A stretch of DNA of 64,000 bases, taken from Lachnospiraceae bacterium. GTDB lineage: Bacteria; Bacillota; Clostridia; Lachnospirales; Lachnospiraceae. Location: positions 30,879 through 94,878 of the forward strand of contig SVFD01000007.1 of NCBI GenBank assembly GCA_015057025.1. Reading direction: 5' to 3'. Positions 51,687-59,916 of the stretch are shown piece after piece (the first letter of the stretch is position 1; the number at the start of each line of letters is the position of its first letter). The translations under genes and the position numbers were made by a program. The notes beneath the pieces were generated by a model. The model was given only the letters and a program-made list of their open reading frames with translations. It searched no databases and was not told the origin of the DNA.

Positions 51687-52214
51687 ATGAAATTTATTAT
51701 TATTGGGAAAAACATTGAGGTTACACCGGGACTTAAAAGTGCGGTAGAGGACAAAATCGGAAAGCTTGAGAAGTACTTTACACAGGAGACAGAAGTTCAT
51801 GTAACTCTTAGTGTAGAAAAGGATCGTCAGAAGATTGAAGTTACCATTCCTGTAAAGGGTAAGATTATTCGTTCGGAACAGGTAAGTAATGATATGTATG
51901 TATCCATTGACCTGGTGGAAGAAATCATCGAAAGACAATTAAAGAAATATAAGAATAAGATTGTGGACCAGAAACATAATACAGATTTCTTTAAGAGTGA
52001 CTATATCGAGAAAGAATTTGTGGATGATGATGAAATTAAGATTATTCGTTCTAAGAAGTTTGATATCAAGCCTATGTATCCGGAAGATGCATGTGTTCAA
52101 ATGGAATTGTTAGGACATAATTTCTTTGTATTCAATAATGCTGAAACAGATTTAATCAGTGTTGTTTATAAGAGAAAAGGTAATACTTACGGATTAATTG
52201 AACCGGAACAATAA
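51687..52214 (+). CDS. hpf: Ribosome hibernation-promoting factor, long form
   Basis: A 175-residue long HPF. The N-terminal ribosome-binding domain (1-100) starts MKFIIIGKNIEVTPGLKSAV and contains KLEKYF and the SNDMYVSIDLVEEII helix. A charged linker is followed by the C-terminal dimerisation domain (about 118-175: IRSKKFDIKPMYPEDACVQM, GHNFFVFNN, VVYKRKGNTYGLIEP). Long HPF forms 100S ribosome dimers in resting Firmicutes. ATG 51687 follows GAAAGGG; a GTG nine bases upstream is less likely. In related genomes hpf is often followed by secA; here 8.3 kb separates them. Confidence 0.95.
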   Translation: MKFIIIGKNIEVTPGLKSAVEDKIGKLEKYFTQETEVHVTLSVEKDRQKIEVTIPVKGKIIRSEQVSNDMYVSIDLVEEIIERQLKKYKNKIVDQKHNTDFFKSDYIEKEFVDDDEIKIIRSKKFDIKPMYPEDACVQMELLGHNFFVFNNAETDLISVVYKRKGNTYGLIEPEQ

Positions 52215-52243
52215 AATTGAATATTAGGCCGTTTAGGCATGTT

Positions 52244-52274
52244 AAAAGGCAACTCTTTAGGGAGTTGCCTTTTT
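52244..52274 (+). terminator. Rho-independent terminator after hpf
   Basis: AAAAGGCAACTC pairs with GAGTTGCCTTTT around TTTAGG and is followed by T. It lies between convergent genes. Confidence 0.9.
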
Positions 52275-52309
52275 GCTGCACCATATAAATTGTTATGGTA
52301 GCGAATCTT

Positions 52310-52519
52310 TTATGCTTCGTCTATTGCAAGTCTTTTATAAAAGATAATGGAGTATAATCCGGCAAGACCAACCAGCGCATATACTACTCTGGAAAGACCG
52401 CTCATATCACCAAAGAGTGCAGCGACTAAATCAAAGCCTAAAAAGCCGATAAGTCCCCAGTTTACGGCACCAACAATCACAAGAGTTAAAGCAATTGCGT
52501 TAATAATTCTAAAAGTCAT
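52310..52519 (-). CDS. DUF378-family small membrane protein
   Basis: A 69-residue protein with two membrane helices (about 8-28 and 44-62). The ALTLVIVGAVNWGLIGFLGFDLV stretch is the hallmark of DUF378, where the NWGL(I/V)G motif is nearly invariant. The function of the family is unknown. AAAGGAG lies upstream of ATG 52519. It is a single-gene unit. Confidence 0.9.
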   Translation of the reverse strand: MTFRIINAIALTLVIVGAVNWGLIGFLGFDLVAALFGDMSGLSRVVYALVGLAGLYSIIFYKRLAIDEA

Positions 52520-52592
52520 AGTAAATGTCTCCTTTCGTAAAAAGATGCCTACACTTAATATGTCAAAAGAATAGTTCCTTTATACTAAAATA

Positions 52593-52637
52593 AAACAAAG
52601 CCATACAGGAAAATATTACCTGTATGACTCTGTTTTT
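52593..52637. terminator. Bidirectional terminator between DUF378 and zinc-ribbon membrane genes
   Basis: AAACAAAGCCATACAGG pairs with CCTGTATGACTCTGTTT with two mismatches, with a T run after it on plus and on minus. It mainly serves the minus-strand gene ending at 52660. Confidence 0.75.
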
Positions 52638-52659
52638 GTAATATAAAATAATCATTATA

Positions 52660-53535
52660 TTATTTTATTTCTTTTACGGATGAAAAGCTCCAAGCATGAA
52701 TATTGAATTCAACAATAGGAGAACCACAATAAATACAGTGTTTTGCCCCTAAATTGGAAATAGGAGCTGCACAATTCGGGCATGTAATACCTAAAGCGGA
52801 ATTGCCGGTTTCTTTTATAAAATCCCGGTCCTGTATATAAATCAGTTCCAATTCGTATTTAGACTGCTTTAATTGATCTTTTCGTCCGGTTTTAATGTCG
52901 CCGCCTTGCGTAATATAGTAATAATACTGAATAGCGGCCTGAAAAGTTATTGTACAGCGACCATCTTTTTTGACATAGTCAGATATTTCGCATTTGTGTA
53001 TTTTCATGCGTTCATAGTGTTCTTCGTAATGACGGTCGTTTAAAAGTTGCAGATGCATTATAAGCGCATTTTTGAGCTCATCATTGCCTTCCGATAACTT
53101 AGAAGGATCTGATTCATCAATACTGAAGAGATATGAAGTCAAAACATTTTTTGCACGCTCACGCATTTCATCATAGTGAAATTCCGGAAAATCCTTTTGG
53201 ATTTTAGGTAAATAAACACCGGACATATTGGAGACTGAGCGAGGTGTAAGGGATTGTTCGAACTGTTGTCTTTTGAAACCTTCCACAATGTCGTCAGTTC
53301 CGTAAACTGCTTGAGAAACTTCTTTGACTGAGTTGGTCACCTGTTTCGCCTTGCGGGAAATGAGCATGATTTTCCTAATTACAGTCACAAATAAAATAAT
53401 AAAAACTACAAAAATAATGGCCATCATTATCATAACAAATATTGAAAAACCTGTGCCTAAGGTAATCATTCCACCCATTAATTTACCGGCAGTTTCAAAC
53501 ATTGTATCATTCACAGAAGAGATATTATTGCTCAT
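52660..53535 (-). CDS. YdjH-like membrane protein with C-terminal zinc ribbon
   Basis: A 291-residue protein. One membrane helix (about 28-52) is followed by a basic stretch and a soluble TIM44-like alpha/beta region (about 100-250: FHYDEMRERAKNVLTSYLFSID, then QAAIQYYYYIT and YELELIYIQDRD). A zinc ribbon (CPNC and CIYC) closes it near residue 255-275. Its arrangement beside a TFIIB-type zinc-ribbon gene and an SPFH gene matches B. subtilis ydjG-ydjH-ydjI. ATG 53535 begins one base after the stop of the upstream gene, so translation is coupled; the 14 codons before it are dismissed. The YdjGHI proteins are thought to act at the membrane with PspA-type proteins. Confidence 0.78.
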   Translation of the reverse strand: MSNNISSVNDTMFETAGKLMGGMITLGTGFSIFVMIMMAIIFVVFIILFVTVIRKIMLISRKAKQVTNSVKEVSQAVYGTDDIVEGFKRQQFEQSLTPRSVSNMSGVYLPKIQKDFPEFHYDEMRERAKNVLTSYLFSIDESDPSKLSEGNDELKNALIMHLQLLNDRHYEEHYERMKIHKCEISDYVKKDGRCTITFQAAIQYYYYITQGGDIKTGRKDQLKQSKYELELIYIQDRDFIKETGNSALGITCPNCAAPISNLGAKHCIYCGSPIVEFNIHAWSFSSVKEIK

Positions 53536-53536
53536 T

Positions 53537-54655
53537 TTATTCACCCATACATGAACCAATGATAAGGAACAGACCAAGGATGGCTAAAACTGCAAGGATG
53601 GTAATGATAACCTTAACAGCGGAAATAGGGGTCTTGCCGGAAACTTTACCCGTTTGACCATTTACCATGAATTGGTATACCTTTCCATTGTATTTAAAGG
53701 ATGAAATCCAAATGGGTAACATTAAGTACTTATATGTAATTTTGGAATAAATTGTACTCATGCGCAAATCTTTTACGTGGTCTGCATTTTTCTCGTGACG
53801 AATCTTTTTGGTAATTGCAGAACGTAAACGAATTTGGATAGCGGCTTTTGCTTTTTCCCAGCCTTCTTTTAAACCTACGGAATAACGTTCAGCGCCAAAA
53901 CCTGCAACGTATTCCGGCTTATAGGTTTTATTTTCAGCGGTATTAAACGGTTCTAAGCCTTTTAACATCCATCCGTCGTGTCGATTAGATGCCAGTACCA
54001 GCTGATCATCAATAAATTCAGTGTAGGCACCGTTGGTACGGAACCAGTCGGTAACGACTTTAGTCTCTCCCTGACTGTTACGGACACGACGGTCTTTGCC
54101 ATACTGTGCTCTATAGTGAGTAGTAGTTTGTGTGTCATAAGTCCAGTAAGGAAGATAAATTCCTTTGAAAGAATCTGCTCTGGCAGATTCCTTGGCAAGT
54201 TTTGGACAGAAGAATTTCTTGCCAATCCACGCCTTAAATAATTTAGATGCTTCATCATCTGAAATTTTAAAAGGAACAACGCCGTTAGGTGCTAATGTAT
54301 CCTTGCCCTGGGCTTCCATAACCTGATTTGAGCCGCAGTAAGGGCACTCGCTGGATACTTCCAGCGCATCATAAATTGACTCAGCACCACAGCTTTTGCA
54401 TAGAACAGTTTTCTTTTCAACCCCCCAGTTGCAGTTGGCAGTATTTTCTGCACTTTCAAAATCAAGTTCTTCTGCAGATTCCGGAAGTTCTTCGTCTGCT
54501 TCAATTTCCTCTACATATCCGCAATAGGGGCAGGCTGTGCCACCGGTTGCGGGGTCATAACTCATAACACCTGCACATTGAGGGCATTTGCGGTCTGTTT
54601 CTTCCTTGGTTTCTACAATGTTGGGTTCGTTTGTCATTATATCGTTTGTATCCAT
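53537..54655 (-). CDS. YdjG-like TFIIB-type zinc-ribbon membrane protein
   Basis: A 372-residue protein. The N-terminal part has two zinc ribbons: CPQC with CPYC (about 24-45), and CKSC with CPYC (about 85-105). A central region (about 120-330) carries PFKISDDEASKLFKAWIGKKFFCP and YLPYWTYD, typical of YdjG-like proteins, and KYLMLPIWISSFKYNGK. One membrane helix (about 343-366) ends the protein, so most of it is cytosolic and tail-anchored. It lies between the SPFH gene and the YdjH-like gene and is coupled to the latter. No PspA gene (ydjF) is present next to them. Confidence 0.82.
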   Translation of the reverse strand: MDTNDIMTNEPNIVETKEETDRKCPQCAGVMSYDPATGGTACPYCGYVEEIEADEELPESAEELDFESAENTANCNWGVEKKTVLCKSCGAESIYDALEVSSECPYCGSNQVMEAQGKDTLAPNGVVPFKISDDEASKLFKAWIGKKFFCPKLAKESARADSFKGIYLPYWTYDTQTTTHYRAQYGKDRRVRNSQGETKVVTDWFRTNGAYTEFIDDQLVLASNRHDGWMLKGLEPFNTAENKTYKPEYVAGFGAERYSVGLKEGWEKAKAAIQIRLRSAITKKIRHEKNADHVKDLRMSTIYSKITYKYLMLPIWISSFKYNGKVYQFMVNGQTGKVSGKTPISAVKVIITILAVLAILGLFLIIGSCMGE

Positions 54656-54741
54656 TTCGTGTTCTCCATTTTCTAAATATTTGCGTCATAATATTTTGTA
54701 AAGGAAGTGCTATTTTTTATAAAAAATAATATGTCGGTTAT

Positions 54742-54775
54742 AAAAAAGGCGGTTTGCACATACGCACAAACCGCC
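54742..54775 (-). terminator. Terminator after the SPFH gene
   Basis: On the minus strand GGCGGTTTG pairs with CAAACCGCC and is followed by six T residues. It separates the SPFH gene from the YdjG/YdjH-like pair, so those may have lower or separate expression. Confidence 0.88.
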
Positions 54776-54811
54776 ATGTCAATCTAACCTAATACTACGA
54801 TTCGGCTAACA

Positions 54812-56215
54812 TTATTTCTGAACATCATTGTCATCAAATACATCGCCGCATTCGGGACAGAACTTAGGAGGATTGGTAGGATCCTCGGGTTCCCAACCGC
54901 ACTTGTCACACTTGTAAAGAGGAGCACCTGCGGGTTTCTTAGCACCACATTCCTGACAGAACTTGCCTTGATTTACTGCACCACATGAGCAGGTCCATCC
55001 CTCTGAAGGAACAGGTCTTGCCTGACCGCAATTCATACAGAATTTACCGGTATTGCCTGCTGTACCGCAAGAGCATGCCCAACCTGCGGGAGCTGCGGCT
55101 GCACCAACAACTGCTGCCTGAGGTTGCATAGCGGGCTGAGCTGCCTGCTGTTGCTGTCCCATAGCGAATAAACTGTTAGCATTCATTCCGCCTGTCATCT
55201 GTGCCATGTTCATTCCTGCGAAAGCCATCATAGGTCCGGTTGCTTCATTGCTTGCTGCAGCTTCCATAGCATTAGCCTGAGCAGTAGCCATACGAGCAGC
55301 TGCCATGTTTACGTTGGTGTAAACAGCAACATCCTGGAATTTCTTGATTCTTTCTTCATCTTCAGGAGTAGCTTTGATAGTGTTGATGGTAACAGAAGCT
55401 ACCTTAATACCACGTAACTGGCCCCATTTTTCAGATAACTGAACGTTTAACTGGTCTGTTAATTTATCTGTAAGAGTAGTAATCTGGCTGTAACGTAAAC
55501 CTACTTCTGAGAAAGTTCCCAAAGCAGGCTGGAACGCTGTCATAAATTCAGAGCGAAGAATGCTGTGAATTTCTTTCTTGTTGAATTCGTCTCTTACGTT
55601 ACCTGCGTGGAATGTATAGAAACGAACAGGGTCAACGATGGTATATGTAAATTCACCGTTACACATAATGTTGATATCACCCTGGAAACCTGTTACCTTA
55701 TCATGAATGAAGAAGGGGAAGGTTCCTGCAGTACCCCAAAGGTTGTTACGGATTTCAAGTAAGTTAATATAGTATACACGCTGATCTTTGGGGATTTCAC
55801 CACCAAAAGAAATACGCTTACCAAGCTGAACAAAAGAGTTCTTAATATTTTCGCCTAAGTTTCCGTAGAAAATGGAAGGTTCGGTAGAAGCATCATAGAT
55901 GAATTCACCGGGTTCTGCGCAGACTTCAGTGATTTTACCCTGATCTACGAGAATCATACACTGACCTTCGTTAACGATTACCATTGAACCGTTAGAAATA
56001 ATATTATCGCTACCCTTGTTACTGCCGTTCCTTGTACTCTTCTTCTGACCCTTCTGAATTAAGATATCATTAGGAAAAGCGTCACAGTAGAAGTATTCTC
56101 TGTACTGATCACCAATTACTGTGCTGAAAGCACTGGTAGCTGCACCGGCAACACTGTTAGCAGCGCCGCTGATGGTATTTCCGATAGAATTGAATGTTGA
56201 TTTAATCAAACCCAT
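54812..56215 (-). CDS. YdjI-like SPFH-domain protein with zinc ribbons
   Basis: A 467-residue protein. A short Ala/Ser-rich N-terminus (MGLIKSTFNSIGNTISG) is followed by an SPFH (band-7) domain of the virion-core-protein/YdjI type (about 40-320), then an Ala/Met/Gln-rich linker. The tail holds several zinc-ribbon half sites (CSCG, CMNC, CSCG, CQEC, CDKC, CPEC). In B. subtilis YdjI works with YdjG and YdjH and recruits PspA to the membrane under stress. I chose ATG 56215 because AGGAGG is nine bases upstream; the frame is open six codons more. A terminator follows directly, with the YdjG/YdjH-like genes after that. Confidence 0.88.
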   Translation of the reverse strand: MGLIKSTFNSIGNTISGAANSVAGAATSAFSTVIGDQYREYFYCDAFPNDILIQKGQKKSTRNGSNKGSDNIISNGSMVIVNEGQCMILVDQGKITEVCAEPGEFIYDASTEPSIFYGNLGENIKNSFVQLGKRISFGGEIPKDQRVYYINLLEIRNNLWGTAGTFPFFIHDKVTGFQGDINIMCNGEFTYTIVDPVRFYTFHAGNVRDEFNKKEIHSILRSEFMTAFQPALGTFSEVGLRYSQITTLTDKLTDQLNVQLSEKWGQLRGIKVASVTINTIKATPEDEERIKKFQDVAVYTNVNMAAARMATAQANAMEAAASNEATGPMMAFAGMNMAQMTGGMNANSLFAMGQQQQAAQPAMQPQAAVVGAAAAPAGWACSCGTAGNTGKFCMNCGQARPVPSEGWTCSCGAVNQGKFCQECGAKKPAGAPLYKCDKCGWEPEDPTNPPKFCPECGDVFDDNDVQK

Positions 56216-56373
56216 TTTACATTTCCTCCTCAAAGTTTATTACTTATTTGATTATTTGCGTATGTAAAAGGAAGTGTATATACACTTCGCTTCTATTATA
56301 TAATTTTTTCTGATAAAAGTCTATGATATTTTTTGGGAATATATGAAAAAAACGACGAGAGGGGGGATTTTAT

Positions 56374-56421
56374 ATGCGGGTGGGTGTGAATGCCCGTAAA
56401 ACTGGAAGTGGGCGAAGATGA
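56374..56421 (+). other. Short upstream reading frame with the stronger ribosome site
   Basis: ATG 56374 lies after GAGAGGGGGGATTTTAT and gives a 15-residue frame (MRVGVNARKTGSGRR) that ends at 56421, overlapping the start of the next gene in another frame. It could couple or limit translation of that gene. Confidence 0.35.
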
Positions 56422-57025
56422 AATTATCGTGCCGGAGACAGTGACTGCGGAGCAGATAATGGCAAGATATGAGGAAATTAAGGTTAGTGATGTTGAATAT
56501 GCGGAAGACATTAATAAAGAAAACTTAGCCGGACTTTTGGTGTTAAATTGTTCGTATATGGAGCCGGCAGAATTTAAAACTTTGGTAAATGAACATTTTG
56601 GTAATGTGGATGAGTTGTTGCGATGTTTTCAAACGTATGTGCAATATTTAATTAATGATAATGGAATTTATGGTAAAGATTGTTCTTCAGTTTTATCTGA
56701 AAAATTATTTTTTGATGAATACTTAGTTAATCAAGCTGAACAATTACATTATTTGTTTGAGATGTATCATACTGATGTAGAAAATTCTAAAGAATATTAT
56801 GATATTTTAGTGGATTTTATATATCGTGATGAAAATGAATATTTGACTTTTGATTGTAATGATGAAAGGTTAGAAGGTTCTGGTTTAGCGTCTTTGCAAT
56901 ATATCACAGCAAACTTAATTGTAGAAGATTTTATTGAATATGATACAGATTTGTATGTAACTGGTGTTGGCGCAGAGGCTGTTAATAAAATAAGAGATAT
57001 CGTTTATGAACACACAAACCAATAA
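56390..57025 (+). CDS. Hypothetical acidic protein
   Basis: A 211-residue soluble, acidic protein I do not recognise. It starts MPVKLEVGEDEIIVPETVTAEQ, a pattern that suggests a small beta domain, and continues with several helices rich in Tyr, Glu and Asp (such as QAEQLHYLFEMYHTDVEN). No signal, membrane or metal motif is visible. From about base 56580 the gene is clearly more AT-rich than its neighbours, which hints at recent acquisition. ATG 56390 has a stop directly before it in frame (TGAATG) and only a weak ribosome site; the stronger site serves a short overlapping frame. It may have a hairpin as its end at 57061-57125. Confidence 0.65.
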   Translation: MPVKLEVGEDEIIVPETVTAEQIMARYEEIKVSDVEYAEDINKENLAGLLVLNCSYMEPAEFKTLVNEHFGNVDELLRCFQTYVQYLINDNGIYGKDCSSVLSEKLFFDEYLVNQAEQLHYLFEMYHTDVENSKEYYDILVDFIYRDENEYLTFDCNDERLEGSGLASLQYITANLIVEDFIEYDTDLYVTGVGAEAVNKIRDIVYEHTNQ

Positions 57026-57060
57026 GCTAGAACATAAATCATATGCACTTTCATAGCACA

Positions 57061-57125
57061 GCAAGGGGAGGGATTTCTTTTGTTCGATGACCGTGTCAGA
57101 GAACATAGAAATTCCATCCCCTTGC
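57061..57125. promoter_or_regulatory. Long imperfect hairpin after the hypothetical gene
   Basis: GCAAGGGGA (57061-57069) pairs with TCCCCTTGC (57117-57125), extended by GGA/TCC and TGTTC/GAACA pairings inward. There is no T run directly after. It may be a structured RNA end or a terminator with a delayed T stretch. Confidence 0.5.
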
Positions 57126-57214
57126 GTCCTTTTAAATGTCACAATTTGTCGACACCATTTCCTTGCTTTCAACTATTTCACTTTGCTATAATGAATCCAC
57201 ATTCAAAACCATCT

Positions 57215-57321
57215 TTTTATCCGGTCAAATCGACCAAGTTTTCAATAATTTTAGTAAAATGTACAAATTGACAGGGAAGGAGGGGAAAGCCTATAATACT
57301 TTTTAAGAGGAGGTATAGGCG
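57215..57321 (+). promoter_or_regulatory. Duplicated promoter block, copy 1
   Basis: TTTTATCCGGTCAAATCGAC begins the block. TTGACA (57268-57273), 18 bases and TATAAT (57292-57297) follow, then AAGAGGAGGT as the ribosome site of the 57322 gene. A GGTC-5 bases-GACC dyad lies about 45 bases before the -35. A further promoter-like pair (TTGCTT 57163-57168, TATAAT 57186-57191) lies upstream. Confidence 0.78.
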
Positions 57322-57501
57322 ATGAACGAAATGACAGAACAGGAACAGAAACAAATCGCACTTGAAAAATTTGCAGCTATTCAGAGAATCAAAAAGTATG
57401 GAATGGAAGAATTGGAGTATCAGGAGAAGCTGGTAAGAGCAGAATTACATAATTTGGGAATTTCTACAGAAGAGTTAGAATTAAAGAGAGACGAAAGATA
57501 A
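57322..57501 (+). CDS. Small hypothetical protein (59 aa) under duplicated promoter
   Basis: A 59-residue highly charged, probably helical protein (MNEMTEQEQKQIALEKF, then EELEYQEKLVRAELHNLG and ELELKRDER). No family is recognised. AGGAGGT is nine bases before ATG 57322. Its promoter region is nearly identical to that of the next small gene, but the proteins are not alike. The frame, codon use and ribosome site support it as a real gene. Confidence 0.72.
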   Translation: MNEMTEQEQKQIALEKFAAIQRIKKYGMEELEYQEKLVRAELHNLGISTEELELKRDER

Positions 57502-57582
57502 GAAGAAGCATGAAATAATTCGAAATATGGAAAGATTTCATGTTTCTTTTTTAATAGAAGTGCATTTCACACATTATCTTAT

Positions 57583-57687
57583 TTTTATCCGGTCAAATCG
57601 ACCAAGTTTTCAAATTTTTAGCAAAATGTACAAATTGACAGGGAAGGAGGGGAAAGCCTATAATTCTCTTAAGAGGAGGTGTGGGCG
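57583..57687 (+). promoter_or_regulatory. Duplicated promoter block, copy 2
   Basis: Same order as copy 1: TTTTATCCGGTCAAATCGAC, TTGACA (57635-57640), 18 bases, TATAAT (57659-57664), AAGAGGAGGT. The stretch from ACAAATTGACA to CCTATAAT is identical over about 33 bases in both copies. Confidence 0.78.
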
Positions 57688-57846
57688 ATGGAAGAAATGA
57701 ATAATAGAGAGAATTCCAGATTAATCCTTGCTCTTCGGGCGAGGGGATGGACAGATAAGGAAATCAATGATTTGGTTCTTTATATGGAAACCGGCGAAGA
57801 ACAGTGGTTTGACAAAGTAACCAAGAAAGAAGAAAAAAATGAATAA
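57688..57846 (+). CDS. Small hypothetical protein (52 aa) under duplicated promoter
   Basis: A 52-residue protein (MEEMNNRENSRLILALRARG, then GWTDKEINDLVLYMETG). The LILALRARGWTDKEINDLVLY stretch looks like a small helix-turn-helix-like bundle, but I cannot assign a family. AGGAGGT lies before ATG 57688. It ends at a terminator (57851-57898). Its promoter block is a copy of that of the 57322 gene. Confidence 0.72.
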   Translation: MEEMNNRENSRLILALRARGWTDKEINDLVLYMETGEEQWFDKVTKKEEKNE

Positions 57847-57850
57847 TATA

Positions 57851-57898
57851 AAAGAGAAGCTGCGTCATTCCAACAGGACACATCCGGCTTCTCTTTTT
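57851..57898 (+). terminator. Rho-independent terminator after the second small gene
   Basis: AAAGAGAAGC pairs with GCTTCTCTTT and runs into TT; the 26-base loop holds little further structure. It can also serve the convergent degV-like gene. Confidence 0.8.
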
Positions 57899-57933
57899 CG
57901 TTATATTATAAAATTAATTTGATTTCAGGAATT

Positions 57934-58824
57934 CTATTTCGTTTCCTTGGCTGCAGCTTTCATATCGCCATAGTATATAAGGCCTAAAGCACCAGGGCCT
58001 GCGTGTGCTCCGATACTGGGGCTGATGTCATTAATAATCACATTGGTAAACTGTGTTTTTTCTTTTACAATAGAAGCTAAGGTTTCTGCGTCCTCAATGC
58101 AATTACCGTGTACAATACCAACGGGTAACGAGAAATCTGTGTTGGCGCTCATGGTTTCTGTCATGCGCTCCACTAATTTGCTGATGGATTTTTTGCGTCC
58201 GCGGACTGTGCCGTCTGAAGTAAGACCGCCATCTTTATTTACATAAAGGAAGGGTTTTAAGTTTAAGGTGCTTCCCAGTACAGCGGTTGCTTTGCTGACA
58301 CGTCCGCCACGCTGTAAGTGGAATAAGTCATCAACGGTAAACTGTACATTGATATGATCACGGAATTCGTTTAATTCTGCAACTGCATCATCATAAGCGA
58401 CATCATTTGCTTTCATATTCTCTGCGTGAATTACCATGATTGCCTCGCCTAAAGATACGTTCAGTGAGTCGATTACGGTAATTTTGGCATCGGGATATTC
58501 TTCCAATAATTCTGTTGCTACCATACAAACATTATTATAGCTTCCGCTTAAAGCAGAAGAGAATGCAATATGAATGATATCCATTCCGCGGTCTAAAATA
58601 TCACGGAATTTTTCTTCAATTACGGCAGGGTTATTTGCCTGAGACTGAGGAAGTGCACCTTCCTTCATTTTTTCATAAAATTCCTTTGGAGACATATGAA
58701 GTTCATCACCATATACTATATCATCAAAGGAATAATATTGGGGGATAATGGTAGTGTTAAATTTCTCGACGTATTCTCTTGGTAAATCTGAGTTGGAATC
58801 TGTTGTAATACAATATGTTTGCAT
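57934..58824 (-). CDS. DegV-family fatty-acid-binding protein
   Basis: A 296-residue DegV/FakB-like protein. The start ITTDSNSDLPREY, FSSALSGSYNN (conserved S-G-T/S-Y), TVIDSLNVSLGEAI, LQRGGRVSKATAVLGSTLNLKP and the late GPGALGLIYYG are family hallmarks. FakB proteins hold a fatty acid while the FakA kinase phosphorylates it. No full FakA is in this window, only a DAK-like fragment at 13305. GGAG precedes ATG 58824. Confidence 0.93.
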   Translation of the reverse strand: MQTYCITTDSNSDLPREYVEKFNTTIIPQYYSFDDIVYGDELHMSPKEFYEKMKEGALPQSQANNPAVIEEKFRDILDRGMDIIHIAFSSALSGSYNNVCMVATELLEEYPDAKITVIDSLNVSLGEAIMVIHAENMKANDVAYDDAVAELNEFRDHINVQFTVDDLFHLQRGGRVSKATAVLGSTLNLKPFLYVNKDGGLTSDGTVRGRKKSISKLVERMTETMSANTDFSLPVGIVHGNCIEDAETLASIVKEKTQFTNVIINDISPSIGAHAGPGALGLIYYGDMKAAAKETK

Positions 58825-58929
58825 AAATTATTCTCCTAAAAACTATTATTTTCAAATGTTTTTATAATCAAACCATTATCAATATAACACAGGTGCCAAC
58901 ATTGTGCAATTACTTTGAGTGTAAAAGCT

Positions 58930-59916
58930 TTATTTTTCTTCGGATTGCTGGTCCATTGCATATAATGTATTCATGAAACGCTGTTGGATTTCGAAGTGGG
59001 GATTGCTACCGAGTAGATGCATTTTATCTTCGGTTATAATACCGCCTGCCATTGCGAAATGCCCGCCGCCGTCGCCAATCTCTTCCAAGGCTTTGGCCGT
59101 TATGAGACCCGCGTGATAATGGGCGGTTTCATTTCGTACGGAGAATTTAAAACCGCCGTTGCGAGCGGCATATACTACTGCAAATTCTACCACATCCAAA
59201 CCTAGAATAAAGTCGGAAATCATTGCAACCAAAGCATCCGGGCAGTCAAAAGATATAGATGCAAATCCAACATTATCATATATTTTGATGTTACGGATTG
59301 CTTCGCCATATGCATACAAATCCTGAATTTCATAATTGTTATGGGACAGGTTAATGATTGTCTGGTTGTCTGCAATTTTATGAAGAAAAGAAAACATTTC
59401 TATATCAAAGTCCGTAACCCCACGGTTAAAAGAATCAGTATCCATTTTAATACCATATAAAAGAGCCGTGGCAGTGTTGCGGTCCAAAGTTGTTTCGCTT
59501 TCTTTAAAATAGTTTGTCACAATGGAAGCACAGGCACCGCAAATACGTAAATCACTGTATTTGTAAGCACAGGGAATCATAGTAGGATGATGGTCAATAC
59601 AAGCCACTTCGTCCCCAGGAAAATCCGTAAGATTGGAGTTGAATTTCTGACCGTCGATGGTAACAATATAATCATCGAATGACATGTCGGTAATATCATT
59701 GATTTCATAAGCATCAATGTGAAAAACTTCCAGCATTTTCTTAGTGCTGTTTTTTTCGACTTCACCGGAATAGCAGATAGTGCTTTCTACACCATGGGCA
59801 CGCAAGAATACCTGCATACCGAAAGCGGAAGCCAATGCATCCGGATCCGGAAAATTGTGTGTTTGTAAATATACTTTATGATCCTTTAAAAGCTCAATTA
59901 ACTTGTGCCAATCCAT
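58930..59916 (-). CDS. DHH/DHHA1-family phosphoesterase (NrnA-like)
   Basis: A 328-residue protein of simple DHH-DHHA1 form. Metal motifs are HNFPDPDA (20-27), Asp89-like in VTIDGQ, and CIDHHP (Asp108-His110). The DHHA1 part has GDGGGHFAMAGGI. Relatives are nanoRNases and pAp or cyclic-dinucleotide phosphodiesterases. It is a paralogue of the N-terminal two-thirds of the protein encoded at 21633, but lacks that protein's extension. GGGAGGA is six bases before ATG 59916. It lies divergent from the 60121 gene. Confidence 0.9.
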   Translation of the reverse strand: MDWHKLIELLKDHKVYLQTHNFPDPDALASAFGMQVFLRAHGVESTICYSGEVEKNSTKKMLEVFHIDAYEINDITDMSFDDYIVTIDGQKFNSNLTDFPGDEVACIDHHPTMIPCAYKYSDLRICGACASIVTNYFKESETTLDRNTATALLYGIKMDTDSFNRGVTDFDIEMFSFLHKIADNQTIINLSHNNYEIQDLYAYGEAIRNIKIYDNVGFASISFDCPDALVAMISDFILGLDVVEFAVVYAARNGGFKFSVRNETAHYHAGLITAKALEEIGDGGGHFAMAGGIITEDKMHLLGSNPHFEIQQRFMNTLYAMDQQSEEK

